Counted from the stretch's first letter, positions 10,646 through 21,935 are shown. The stretch is DNA of 64,000 nt from Ctena decussata (GCA_963989385.1 OZ022506.1:7791415-7855414), one strand, 5' to 3'. The notes: a model not told the origin generated them from the sequence alone. Translations and numbers: made by a program.

Positions 10646-11288
10646 ATGACGTTTAGTTAGTTTAAACATATTTCATTTCCAAATAATCTGTACAGCAATT
10701 GGGTTGGGCCACAAGTTCTAACAACATTAATTACGGCCCTCCCCGTACATATGTATAATACAAAGTTATAGGCAATGACATGAAGATTAATACACACATT
10801 AAAGTACGGTGTGAATTCTATATAACGTAAACACACAATAGGATGGCTATGAAATGTAAAGAAGTAAAAAAAAAGTGAAAAAAAGGGCAACAACTAATGC
10901 AGCAAGCAGCATCCAGCCAGATAACAGTAACAGCTATTATATGATATAGTAAGTGTTAAATCAAGAAAAGTTTAATCAGAGCTGACCAATCCCATCAGGA
11001 CCAGAAGACTAAAACTGTAGGAACATGAGGTTACTGGCAGGCCAACTCATAAGAGAAAGATGAGTAGGTGGGACAGGTGGGTAGGGGTGGGGTGGGAAAC
11101 TAGCCCTTCTGTGCCCTCGAAACGATTCTTCTATTACTAAATACACTCAGGTTTCTTAAAGCTTCATTCAGCTGACAAAATAAATAAATATATAATTACA
11201 TTCAGATCATTAGATATATACCTGATATTATCCTGGAAGATAAGCATGTCTTTAAGATACTGAGGAGCAGCCAGGTTTGTGTAACAGA

Positions 11289-13550
11289 CTAACTAGTAAA
11301 ACGTTTTATTTTTTTGATATACTGGTGCACGTGACCGAAGAAGATAACTTTATCTTTTTTGGAAAATGCATCAGAGCCATATAATATGAAACGAACTCCT
11401 AGAGAATGAAATTTTCTAGTCGCGCGAAATAAGGTCACTCTTTCATTACTATACCTTTCACATCTAAAGAAATAATGTTCAGCATCTTCAATACTGATCC
11501 CACAGTCACAAAGAGGAGAATCTTTTAGATGGTTTTGATAAAGGTCGTTGTTAAGGTTGCTACATTTGGTCCTTATTCGACAGTGGAATACAGATTCAGT
11601 TCTCTTACCCTGGATGAAAAATTTGGGAATTTGCGGAGAAATATAAATATGCTGTTTTAGTTTAAGTTTAAGTGAATTCACTGAAGTTTCAGATCGAATT
11701 TCAAGAGGTAAATTGTTCCACAAGAGTGTACCAGAAGGAATAGAAGATTTTGCAAATAATTCAGTTCTTCTATTCATAATACTTATATTTTCGGCGTTTC
11801 TTAAGTTGTAAACAGTTCTTTCAGTAACAAGAGGAGGCAACAGTCTACACAGATATTCCGGGGCATTACCATTAAAAATTTTATACATGGTAACTAACTT
11901 CTGAAACTGACGACGGTCAGACATAGGTAGCCACCCGATTTCGCTCATTAAGTTGTCTATTGAAACTGAGCGGGTTAACACGGTGACTATTCGAGCAGCT
12001 TCATATTAAAATCGTTCAAGTCGTTCTTTCTCATACATTGTGCAGCCATCCCATACGATAGATGCGTACTCGACCAGAGGCCTCAAGTATGAAAAATAAA
12101 GCTGATTCAGTGTTTTACGATTTAGCTTAAACTTCAAACTTCGCATAACTCCTAACATTTTTGCAGCAGACGTTAAAATATTGTTGATATGTGTATGCCA
12201 TTTACCATCATGACTGGGAGTAAGTCCTAAATGTTTATGATCATCTACAAAATTAACAGGAACTTGATTAAAGTACAGTTTTGGATTATTTACATAAGTA
12301 GTACAAAATAAAATAGCTTCTGTTTTGTTTGGGTTGAAATCTACTAACCACTGTTTTGCCCAAACTGTAATAATTCTCAAGTCACGATTCAGGATTCCTT
12401 CAATATCATGTGTATTAGGTGATGTGAACGATAAAGATGTATCATCAGCAAAGAGACGCCTTATGCTTACCAAATGTTCCACGATATCATTTACATAGAT
12501 CAAGAATAGCAAAGGCCCAAGTACAGAACCTTGTGGAACCCCTGTAGATAACATTTTAGAATCTGACATTGATGACCCTACAAAGACGTTTTGACTTCTT
12601 CCGGAAAGATAGTCTGAAATCCATTTTAAAAGATCCCCTTTAATACCATTTTGTTCTAATTTGAAAAGAAGGCCTTTATGCCATACCCTGTCAAAGGCTT
12701 TTGATATATCACAAAAGACCATGCATGTATACTGTTTAGAGTCAAAACTTTGACAAATTTGATTATATATGTCAATAAGTTGGAATACTGAGGAATGGCC
12801 CGGTAAAAATCCAGACTGCAATTTAAAGATAAGATTGTTACTGTGAAAAACGTTAAATAAGTGTCTGTAAACAACTCGTTCCATTAATTTCCCAACTGTG
12901 CTAATCAATAAAATTGGTCTATAATTAAGGGGTGTATCCGATGACCCTTTTTTAAATAAAGGCATTACAATGGCCTCTTTCCATAGGGACCGAAATGTGC
13001 ATTCAGCAAGAGATTTATTTATCAAAATATGTAAAGGTTTAACAACAGTTTCGCAAGTCATTTTAAGCATTTTATGACTGATCAGATCATGACCACAGGC
13101 CTTATTTACTTCAAGAACTCTAATAATGTCTTAAATTTCCGACTCTTCTATGTGAATATTATCTAAAGAATTAGCTGTTTTTGGAACGAAATTAGGGAGT
13201 TCAGTATTAGCTTCATTAATATTAGAAATTAATTCGAAATAGTCATTTAACGTGTTAGCTTTTTCAAGATCTGAAAAAGAGTAAACTTCTTCTCCAGAAT
13301 CAGAAATAGTTTTAAGTGGCGAGATTACTTCAGCACCTTAATTTGATTTTACAAAATATTTAACGAGTTTCCAGTACTGTTTTGGATTAGTATTCTTTGT
13401 TTCAATAATAGTCGTTTCAATGTTGTTATAAAACGATTCTTTTGCATGAGTTTTTAAATTATTAACTTTATTTCAAAATTTTCTTATATCTTTGCCAATC
13501 TTGGTTACTACCAGATTTTGCAGCCTTATATCTTAACCTATCACCTATCA
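11289..13550 (-). pseudogene. LINE reverse transcriptase and C-terminal region
   Basis: The minus strand encodes a standard LINE RT. It shows the fingers region with LNYRPILLISTVGKLMERV, motif A with FCDISKAFDRVWHKGLL, motif B STGVPQGSVLGPLLFLIY, catalytic motif C as FADDTS, and the thumb segment YFSYLRPLVEYASIVWDG. The C-terminal part follows in the same frame after one TAA stop at 12006, where the frame continues YEAARIV. Further in-frame TAA stops lie at 13131 and 13338. The 5' side of this block (13500-13550) holds the linker RYKAAKSGSNQDW. Catalytic residues are intact but the stops preclude a full protein. The family is Jockey/CR1-like by these motifs. Confidence 0.9.
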
Positions 13551-15600
13551 CTGTCGTTAATAGCCACTCAAATGGTTTGCCTTTAAAGTTTGCTGTAAAC
13601 GTTAAGGAACGCCAAGACAGACTTCCTACGATGTATTGGTTACCTAAGCTTCACAAAAAACCGTATAAAGCTAGATTCATTGCCAACTCTAGCTCTTGTA
13701 CTACTACAGAATTATCTAAATTATTAACTTCTTGCCTCACTGCTGTGAAATCTCGTGTCATTTGGTACTATGAGACAGTGTATGAGAGGTCAGGGAAAAA
13801 TATGTTTTGGTCTATAAAAAATTCTGGTGAGGTACTTAGTAAACTGAAGTCAAGAGGGTTCCGTGCGACTAGTTTGTCCACTTATGATTTTTCTACTCTT
13901 TATACCACATTACCCCATAATTTAATAAAGGAAAAACTTGTTGATTTGATTGAGAGGGCCTTCAAAAAGTTCTCCAAAAATGAAGATACCCTTTATATTG
14001 CCTGTAACGATAAGAAAGCGTTTTTCACTTCTACTGACCGTAAAATATATAGAGGATATAGTCTTTGGTCATGTCAGAATGTATGTGACGCCTTATCATA
14101 TCTCTTAGATAATATTTACATCAGATTTGGTAATAAGTTATACAGACAAATTGTTGGTATTCCGATGGGTACAAATTGTGCTCCTCTTGTGGCCGATTTG
14201 TTTTTATTTTGTTATGAAAGAGATTTCATGACTTCTCTTTCTGTTGATAATCAAGCTGATATCATTGAGGCATTTAACTCAACCTCTAGATATTTAGATG
14301 ATCTTCTGAATATTGATAATCCTTATTTTGAAAGCATGGTTAACCATATTTACCCACCTGAACTTAAATTGAATAAAGCTAATACTTCAGATACCGAGGC
14401 CCCCTTTTTGGATTTACATCTATCTATTTCAAACGGTTTTGTATCTTCTAAAATTTATGATAAACGTGATGACTTTGACTTTGATATAGTTAATTTTCCA
14501 TTTTTGGATGGTGACGTTCCACGTCGTCCCTCTTATGGAGTGTATATTTCTCAACTTATAAGATTTGCTAGAGTGTGTAGTCATGTAGATGACTTTAATG
14601 CTCGTAATAAATGTTTAACTGCTAAACTTCTTCAACAGGGCTATCGGTATCATAAGCTTAGAAAGGCTTTTTCTAAATTCTATCGCAGACACCATGAATT
14701 GGTTTCAAAATTTGATGTCGGATTAAAATTTCTTTTACACCAAGGCCTATCGGAACCAGAATTTTATGGTGACTTAGTATACAAATTCAAAAAGATTAAG
14801 GGTAGGACTGATTTTTCTGATCAATTCCGAAAAATAATAATACGTCACAAACGTATTGGCTATAATTTAAATGTTATGCGACAGTCTGCATGCTTAGTGA
14901 TTAACCCAATCACGGTTAATAACTTTGCTGCACTCTTTAATTGCACACCGGGGGATCGGTCGTCAGACTCTATGACGGCCCCGACCTAAAGCTATATATT
15001 TTAGTTGGTTGGGACCGGAGCCTTTTTGTCTGTTGCTTGGTCCACCGGGGCTCAACTGGTGACCTTCTTTTGCTTCAGATTTCCAGTGGGGTTGTTTGGC
15101 AGGACAGGGATCTCCACCTGTCAGACGGCCCGTTGTATCTGTTGAGTCCTCGTCTTTGCTTCTTCATGGTGTTGAAATTTGATTTATGTGTTTACCGTGA
15201 TGATTCATTGACGAGTTAGAGGGTTATCATGCGAACCGAACAACCAACTAAATGTTTTGTACCACTTCAGAAACTGAGGGTGAGGTTGGGCCTGTAAAAT
15301 CGATTTAAGCCCCCCAGTAATTCATTACTGACCGTTCCAAGGCGGTAGTTCTGTTGTGGTTCTCTGTTGCCTGTTTTTTGGTGTCAGAGTTTCTGTGATG
15401 TTTTACCTTATGTATGTTCTTATCATTTTGGTTCGGTTTGGGTTGCTGAGTGGCCACCTTTTGGGAACAAGCTGCTCACTCGGTTGGCCATATGTTCTCT
15501 GTATCTTGATTATTTGTAATCTTAGTTGTTTCCAACTATGGTTTGAGGGCTGGGTTTGGATTTTGATTGTTTCAGTTCCTGGTCTTTGCATACTTTTTAC
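13550..15600 (+). mobile_element. Penelope-like retroelement copy 1, inserted in the LINE
   Basis: This block separates LINE linker sequence: RTALRK just right of 15600 and DRLRYKAAKSG just left of 13550, both on the minus strand. It runs in the opposite orientation to the LINE. It holds one long reading frame (13577-14989) and about 600 bp of 3' sequence ending GCATACTTTTTAC at 15600. The last ~985 bp, with the same exact end, recur at 50010-50998, which fixes the 3' boundary. The 5' side is probably truncated, because the frame is open across the junction without an ATG. Confidence 0.85.
13577..14989 (+). CDS. Penelope-like reverse transcriptase (5'-truncated, ~470 aa)
   Basis: A long intact frame with an unusual RT. 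In order it shows YWLPKLHKKPYKARFI (fingers), LSTYDFSTLYTTLPH (motif A), QIVGIPMGTNCAPLVADLF (motif B), RYLDDLLNI (motif C, catalytic YLDD) and EAPFLDLHLSI (motif D region). This order and the LPKLHK motif are characteristic of Penelope-like elements, as opposed to LINE or LTR RTs. I see no GIY-YIG endonuclease signature (no GIY or YIG pair) before the stop at 14989. The frame remains open upstream without an ATG, and the first codon used here (13577) is TTG, so the N-terminus is arbitrary. The intact frame suggests a younger insertion than its LINE host. Another RT lineage lacking the endonuclease is possible. Confidence 0.75.
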   Translation: MPLKFAVNVKERQDRLPTMYWLPKLHKKPYKARFIANSSSCTTTELSKLLTSCLTAVKSRVIWYYETVYERSGKNMFWSIKNSGEVLSKLKSRGFRATSLSTYDFSTLYTTLPHNLIKEKLVDLIERAFKKFSKNEDTLYIACNDKKAFFTSTDRKIYRGYSLWSCQNVCDALSYLLDNIYIRFGNKLYRQIVGIPMGTNCAPLVADLFLFCYERDFMTSLSVDNQADIIEAFNSTSRYLDDLLNIDNPYFESMVNHIYPPELKLNKANTSDTEAPFLDLHLSISNGFVSSKIYDKRDDFDFDIVNFPFLDGDVPRRPSYGVYISQLIRFARVCSHVDDFNARNKCLTAKLLQQGYRYHKLRKAFSKFYRRHHELVSKFDVGLKFLLHQGLSEPEFYGDLVYKFKKIKGRTDFSDQFRKIIIRHKRIGYNLNVMRQSACLVINPITVNNFAALFNCTPGDRSSDSMTAPT

Positions 15601-15941
15601 TTTTCTTAAAGCAGTTCTTATCTCAGAATTATACCAAGGTTTGTCGTTTGGTCTTATGGTAACTTCTTTGCAGGGTATACATTCTTTAGCGAGATTTATG
15701 AACTTTGAGGTGAAATTTTCACAAGCATCGTCTACACTATCGTTTTTAAGAAATTCCCAGTCTGTAGATGAAATTAATCTATTAAACTTACAGAAGTCAC
15801 CTTTTTTATACTGCCAAACGACACGCTTAAAAGCTGTAGAATGATTATAAGTAAATGACATATGTTGCTGAGTGGTCACTTTTATCATGCATCTGCTGCA
15901 CGATTCACCTGATAACAGGGGTATGATAACATGATGTGATA
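15601..15941 (-). pseudogene. LINE linker between endonuclease and RT
   Basis: The minus strand encodes AFKRVVWQYKKGDFCKFNRL, then SSTDWEFLKND, then NDKPWYNSEIRTALRK. This is the usual segment between the EN and RT domains of Jockey/CR1 LINEs. It is cut off at 15600 by the Penelope-like insertion and at about 15941 by the small element. Confidence 0.85.
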
Positions 15942-16335
15942 TATTGTCACGGTAGAACTGCACTTGCGCGAATGTTATCAGGTCATGCCTTGAGAAGCGA
16001 TCTCTGAAGACGATTGGCTACACACTGACGTTGGCCGTGATATAAGCGTTCGATTGGTTAACTGACGTCACCGACTTACGTCATAACACATTCGTGACGT
16101 CAGCAAGTTCGAACAAAACTGCGTTTGCTTATCAATTGTTTGCTGCTCTTTACGCCGTAAAATCTTCTAATGATGCATGATAAATAGAAAACTACGTAAG
16201 TGTCTTTTGATATCAAGTTTATCAGGCTCGACCAGAAACACGTCGGACTGGCTCGGCAAGCCTCGCCATTCCTACGCTGTTTCTGGTCTCGCCTGATAAA
16301 CTTGATATCAAAAGACACTAACATGGTATTCTCTA
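15942..16335. mobile_element. Small hairpin element inserted in the LINE endonuclease
   Basis: LINE coding reads SIPADI up to about 16336 and resumes SHHVIIPL at about 15937, so about 390 bp are inserted. ATATA is present at both junctions and may be the target duplication. The insert ends in a long palindrome: TGTCTTTTGATATCAAGTTT at about 16201 pairs with its complement ending at 16320. Each arm is about 43 bp and the loop about 40 bp. No matching inverted repeat was seen at the left end. Confidence 0.65.
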
Positions 16336-17098
16336 TATATCAGCTGGTATACTAAGAATGCCAGAATCCAATACTTTGAGTGTTTCGGAAAGAACCACAG
16401 GGTCTAAAAGAGTTTGGGAAGTATTTGTTACCCGAGTGGGTACATTTATGATATTAACAAGGTTGTTTAACATAATTACATCTTTCAAATTGTGATTACG
16501 CGGATTTAGTCGATCTTCATTCAAATCTCCAACTATAATGATATTTTTAGAAATTTCCGATGCTCTTTCGATAGTTATGTTCAGTCGTTGCCAAAAATTA
16601 ATTGGTGTGTTTGGAGGTCTATATATATCACAAAGAAAATATGACTCACCTTTATGTTTAATTTCAATCCATATTGATTCATCCAAATAAGCTTCCAAGT
16701 CAGTTAGTCGATCTGCAGATAAACCTTCTGAAACATAAACTAATAGGCTCGAAGAGTGGGCCGAGACATCTTTTCTGAAAGGTATAGATTGAAACCCTCC
16801 TAAACATAAGTCAGTATTTGGAACATTATCACTTAAATGAGTTTCTGTAAAACAAAGAATATCCAAAATCTGACAAGCTATCTCTGACATAGTCTAATTT
16901 GTTTCTAATACTGCGAATATTTAAATGAAGTATTGATAAGTTGTCGGTTTGATTGCACAGATCAGCGGCTGGACCAGGATTTTCACTAACACCACCGGAC
17001 AAAATAATTAAATATAGTATTACATATAAAATACTTGAAGTACTAATATTTACAGTCGTAAATGTATCCAGACAATTATGGTTAAAACTATTATCCAT
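16333..17098 (-). pseudogene. LINE N-terminus and AP-type endonuclease, frameshifted
   Basis: From 17098 the minus strand encodes a hydrophobic stretch (SSILYVILYLIILSGGV) ending in SENPGP, which resembles the 2A-like peptides found at the start of some LINE proteins. The endonuclease begins SILHLNIRSIRNKLDYV. A one-base frameshift follows (about 16880-16890), and the second frame continues DILCFTETHLSD, IWIEIKHKGESYFLCDIYRP and IIIVGDLNEDR. These include the E of the TETHL motif and the GDLN motif expected of the AP-type fold. Coding stops where the small element is inserted (16335). Confidence 0.85.
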
Positions 17099-17109
17099 TC
17101 AGAAGTTTA

Positions 17110-18200
17110 CCCTTTTTACCTTTAAGAGAGTAATGTCCATAGTGAGAAAAAAGACTTACCCAAGTAAACAAACCGAGGACACAGAACCGACCAGTGTAGG
17201 AGGAAAGGGGCGGGATGGGGAGGTTGTAAACATATATTAAACAAGAGAATAAGAAATATGATTCGAACAACATAGCTTTCAGATATCTGACAGGATGCAT
17301 AATTTTTGCAATGACTGAAGCATATTCCTCGGAAATGAATAAGCAAATTTTATCAAAATACATGTGTGGGAGATTCGATTAGGATGCAAGTTACCTTTAA
17401 TTCATTCACCAAATAAGCCTACTGCTAACATCATTCGATAAGCACGGAGGATCCTGTACGAGTGGTGATCACAACATGAAAAATACTGTATATATATATA
17501 AATAATAATACATGTAATAATAATAATAGCATGTAAGGATGCCAACGGTTAAAGCGGAAAAAAAAACGTACTCAGCGTCACAGTCCTCCACTAGCAGATG
17601 ATGAGATGCAACTGGAGGAAATCTCAATATAAGATGCTTAGAGCTATCGCCTTCGTTCATGCCATTTACAAGCCAAAACTTAATCAACAATTAAATAGCT
17701 ACAAAATTTCAACATATAATTGAACACAAGGGCGGAGAATCGACATCTGGCGTTAGAAAACCCCCATCAAACCATGCCAAACAAGAACATGCCAGCTTGT
17801 CTTATTTTCACGCCCGTATGTTTGAATGTGTCAAGGCCACAAGATAGTTGCAGCTAAGCCCGACATGGGAATTCAGCCCTCGTACAGGATCTCGGTAATC
17901 ATTTCTCGTAACAACAGCAAAATACTATTAATACTATCATAGCTACTGATGTTGGCAGCAATAACAGAAATAATAGTAATTATTGTAACATAGGGCTGGT
18001 ATGAGAAGTCTGTCATATACACAGCCTGGTCTGGGAAATCTGTAAATTTACACAGTCATGTGCGTGCGCGTCTGTTGTTACCGTGACAAGCTATAGAAGG
18101 GGAGCAACTAAAGTAAGAAAAGCGTGACTGAACAAATTATAATTGCTTCCCCTGGCTACAGGTTTGATAAGAATAAACCCATTCATGCCTAGCGCCCCAT
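17110..18200. other. Gene-free stretch upstream of the LINE
   Basis: No domain or repeat family was recognised. A short TATATATATAAATAATAATA tract lies near 17490. Several short open frames overlap on both strands without support. Confidence 0.5.
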
Positions 18201-18204
18201 AAAT

Positions 18205-18290
18205 GGGACATAGGCAAACAGTGCAGACCCAGATCAGACGCCGCATAACGCGGCATCTGATCTAAGTCTCCCCTGTTTGCTTAAAATTCA
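18205..18290. repeat. Short palindromic MITE core
   Basis: AAACAGTGCAGACCCAGATC then AGACGCCGC pairs with GCGGCATCTGATCTAAGTCT then CCCCTGTTTGC across an ATAA loop. No coding content. Confidence 0.65.
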
Positions 18291-18563
18291 AGCATTTAAA
18301 AGTGAAAATTTACAGACACTAGATTATGCTTTGGTCACACCATGAACAAGAAGTCCCTTAGCATACGTGAAGAGCGAGGCCGAGACCAAATTAAACAGCT
18401 GTAAAAGCCCGATCAAAATCCTCGCTTGATTTAACAGTTTATAGCACCAGAGAATGAAAATCATAACATCTGTCTAGGCCTACGCGCATGTCAAAGGGCT
18501 TCCCTACCTCGTGGAACAACACCAGTGAATAGCATTACATCAACATAGTATTCGTATTTTTAG

Positions 18564-18664
18564 GACGGACGGATGACCTGAGACTTTACGTCCTTTCTAA
18601 CATTTATTTCAGTCATATCAGGAATATGTGAGGGCGACGATGAAAGGCTGTGCGCAGTGGAACT
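18564..18664 (-). mobile_element. SINE 3' half, same family as 7478-7669
   Basis: The minus strand reads GAGTTCCACTGCGCACAGCC, then CTGATATGACTGAAATAAAT, then GTTAGAAAGGACGTAAAG and a GTCATCCGTCCGTCC tail. This matches the body and tail of the SINEs at 7.5 and 8.3 kb. The tRNA head is missing, as in a 5'-truncated insertion. Confidence 0.75.
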
Positions 18665-18759
18665 CAGTTCTAAGTATGCAAAATTTCTATCTCAAACTGC
18701 ACCGGTCCAGAACTGAAATAAGAAGCAGGTTGACCAATGTTCATTCTACTCGCTGAATA

Positions 18760-18975
18760 CAGTCAACTCTCGATATCTCAAAGTCAAAGTTCATCCCAAG
18801 CTACCGATATCCCAAAGTAAATTTTCTGGTCCCAGAAAATCTACTCTGAGACATCAGTAGTTGAAGATAAGAGGAGTTCAAATGTAAATAAAAATAGAAA
18901 ATTGGTCTAAGTTGTATTGTTTAAAGTTAGAGTGTATTTTGAGATATCAGTGTTCGAGATATCGAGAGTTGACTG
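18760..18975. mobile_element. 216-bp MITE with TA duplication and pogo-like ends
   Basis: The terminal inverted repeats are CAGTCAACTCTCGATATCTC at the left and its complement GAGATATCGAGAGTTGACTG (one or two mismatches inside) at the right. TA dinucleotides flank both ends (18758-18759 and 18976-18977). The ends and TA target fit the pogo/Tigger branch of Tc1/mariner. No coding content, so it is non-autonomous. Confidence 0.85.
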
Positions 18976-19174
18976 TACATATTGAAAAACCTACATAGGT
19001 CGCATTCATAATCTAATGAAGACAGAGTATCGAATCAGCATTGAATCAACGATGATTCAGCACCATGACGATGAATCATCGTCGACTCATTGCCGGTCTA
19101 AACTCTCCGTGCCCGCTGGGAAGTTCGCTCCAGCACCAACAGCAAACAGCCTGACAATGATACCAATACCCCCA

Positions 19175-20385
19175 AACCGAACAAACGTGGTGTCACCACA
19201 GTCCCTGGGCCCGGACAACTCCATTATCCAAGAGCAGGATAATTTAGACGTCGATACCACCCAAAAATATATTAATTAGCCGAGTAGGTCGGGTTGAAGA
19301 GGTCCAAGTATCAGTGCAGAAGGATTTAATTAAAATCTTAAAAAGTTCCCTCAAGAGCAGAAAATATATACAGAAGTAGGAACATGGGCCAGACTACGTA
19401 GTTTCGGCTAATAAAGCCTCGTCAGTGACCCTGACAATATCTGGTGACGAAACCAGAAAAAAGCATACTGTAATTTCTTAATTTTAATTGGGCAGTCGAT
19501 TCAAAGACTTATTAGTTTCGAAAGGATCCAAATAATATAAAAGACGATGATCTAGAATAATAGCCTTCATCGATATCAAATTTTAGATTTCTCAGAATCT
19601 ATCCTCTGATCTCAAAGGATGTAAATAAAACATAATCTGCACTATGGATGATGTACGGGGAGACTTTTTACGGCCTCCACACGGCACAACACCAGCTGCA
19701 GTGAGGTAAAATTAAAATCTTAAAAAGTTCCCTCAAGAGCAGAGAATATATACAGAAGTAGGAACATGGGCCAGACTACGTAGTTTCGGCTAATAAAGCC
19801 TCGTCAGTGACCCTGACAATATCTGGTGACGAAACCAGAAAAAAGCATACTGTAATTTCTTAATTTTAATTGGGCAGTCGATTCAAAGACTTATTAGTTT
19901 CGAAAGGATCCAAATAATATAAAAGACGATTATCTAGATGTCTATTAGATCAGTCTCCGTTCAAACGACCAGCTGTATAGAATCACTTTGCTAAAAACAA
20001 TCAAATGAAGACTTTACACAGAAGTACATGTATAATACATTCATTTCAGAAAAAATCTTATGACGGTTCGATTTTTCAACCCACAAAGCGACCAAACGTG
20101 GTGTCACCACAGTCCCTGGGCCCGGACAACTCCATTATCCAAGAGCAGGGTCGATACCACCCACATATATATTAACCGAGTAGGTCGGGTTTAAGATTCC
20201 AAGTATCAGTGCAGACGGACGTCTATTAGATCAGTCAGAACATGCATATGTCCGTTCAAACGACCAGCTGTATAGAATTACATTGCTCAAAAAAAGATCA
20301 AATGAAGACTTTACATAGAAGTACATGCATAATACATACATTACAGAAACAGTCTTACGACGGTCCGATTTTTCATTTCTTTTCT
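19175..20385. repeat. Mosaic of direct duplications (A-B-C-B'-D-A'-D')
   Basis: Segment B (19331-19557) is repeated almost identically at 19710-19937; both contain GGGCCAGACTACGTAGTTTC. Segment A (19180-19320), with ACGTGGTGTCACCACAGTCC, recurs at 20093-20218 with a short deletion. Segment D (19940-20083), with CGACCAGCTGTATAGAAT, recurs at 20219-20380. A more diverged B lies at 47636-47835 and a relative of spacer C at 23600-23690. No coding function seen. Confidence 0.85.
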
Positions 20386-20389
20386 TTTT

Positions 20390-21780
20390 TTCAGCAACAT
20401 ATGAGCATACTGTAACATTAGATATAGTAAGTTGCGAATTACAAATTTACTTTTGTTTTGAGTATACAAACTACGTGTAACTATCATAATACCCAGCACA
20501 AGTCACGTTATATGAGAAGGCATTAGCGTGGCACAGGAAGACCAAGATCAGCGCGCGCACCCGCGTGCCCCGTTGGAAGTCATCGTGGTCCACACCATGA
20601 GGAAACCATACCAAGGACACTTGTCAGTCGGCGCAAATTGAATGCGCAGGCTTATCAAACGCCATTCTCGCAACGTCAGCGTTGTCGGAGCACTTTCGAG
20701 TTGCCAACTCGTGTTGCTCGGGTCGAAATTTGCCGTATGCATACAATGGTACTAAATAACTCGAGTACACAGGCACTCGACAAAAAATTGTTAAATTTCC
20801 AAATATTATCAAATATCAAGCTGTTTTCCACCACTCTGTAAAATATGTGCGCATGCGTATTGCGGTTACTCGTGCTGTTCAGTCAGTAACTGTAGTTACT
20901 CGAGTTACTCGGGTTGACAAACCGAAATAGCTCTAAGTTGGATTTTATGACGTCATATAATGGTTCTCCAAAACAACACGGAAGTGAACTAAACGTCATG
21001 GAAAAAGACTTGATACAAGAAACTGGCACTTTTTGAGTCAAAAGAACCCGTACCGATACGAGAATTTAAAGTTTTTCTACACGTCTCATGCAAGGTTGGT
21101 ATCTGTAGCCCAATACGCACCACAAAAAATGCCTGCGAGCGCACCAGTAGGTCTCCTCAACCACTTTCGGCGTTGAATTCCTTCATCTTCTATTATATAG
21201 TAATGTATACTAAGCCTCAGAAGCTTTTGTATTGGTTCCATAGATGCAACGTCAATGTCCTGTGCTTAGTCATTTACTGTTTCAGGGTGAGGTGATTCGC
21301 CGTTTCATCGCGAGAAAATTATCGGCTTGCATAAAAATCAAGTCAAGGAAATACAGCAAACTCTTTTTTTTTTGTTCTTGCGGCATTGGATCGAAGAGGA
21401 ATACATTGTATATACAAGTGTTGACTTTTAATGAGGTCGACATGAAGTGTTAGTGAATTGTTTTACTATATACATGTATTCAGTTTTCAGTAATAAGTTC
21501 AGTTGAAGATGTTGTCATTTTAGTAAATTTAACGGCAAATTTCGTTTGACGATACCTCACAAAGCATGCGCCATCATACAGTTGTTGGCTTTTGTGGAGA
21601 CGAACATGAAGTGTTATTAAACAGAAAACTTCAAATTGACCGACTCGAAGCGGAGGTCAATATGAAGATACTGTTCAATAACACTTCATATATACCTAGA
21701 ATGAGGGATAATTTCACTTGGAGTGTTAGTCATTTTCATAGACTTGACGTCAACTGTCGGTGGATGTTTGTTCACACACA
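20390..21780. other. Gene-free stretch
   Basis: No recognised domain. There is a small cluster of GTTACTCGAGTTACTCGGGT repeats near 20885-20915. Otherwise the sequence looks unique and non-coding. Confidence 0.5.
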
Positions 21781-21782
21781 GT

Positions 21783-21935
21783 GCGCCATTTAGATGTTAC
21801 GTTACCAACCATGCGGCATTTAGATGCTACGTCACAACCTATGCGACACGAAGTAATGTCTATTTCACGAGATCATCCTCTGAACAATTAAATGAGTTTA
21901 ACAGTAGAAGCTACGTCACCAACCATGCGAAATAA
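21783..21935 (+). repeat. Short direct repeats of ~35 bp
   Basis: GCGCCATTTAGATGTTACGT, GCGGCATTTAGATGCTACGT and AGAAGCTACGTCACCAACC share a unit ending CAACCATGCG. Two to three copies are present, just downstream of the stop of the minus-strand gene. Confidence 0.6.

Larger units (their letters stand above)
10650..17100 (-). mobile_element. Decayed Jockey/CR1-type LINE with two nested insertions
   Basis: On the minus strand the element runs from an N-terminal region (17098) through an apurinic-type endonuclease, a linker, a reverse transcriptase and a C-terminal region (stop at 11289). A 3' UTR follows and ends near 10655 in GTTTAAACTAACTAAAC, a terminal repeat typical of these LINEs. Two insertions break it: a Penelope-like element (about 13550-15600) and a small element (about 15942-16335). 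Without them the LINE is about 4 kb. At least three in-frame stops and one frameshift make it a fossil. The parts are listed separately. Confidence 0.85.

Noticed and set aside
14941..15219. 92-codon frame identical to one at 50391-50669
   Set aside because: It lies in the 3' part of the two Penelope-like copies. Its conservation reflects recent copying of the whole element, not selection on a protein.
15403..15600. Continuation of the LINE linker frame into KSMQRPGTETIKIQ
   Set aside because: That part belongs to the Penelope-like 3' end, as shown by the same sequence at 50010 outside any LINE.
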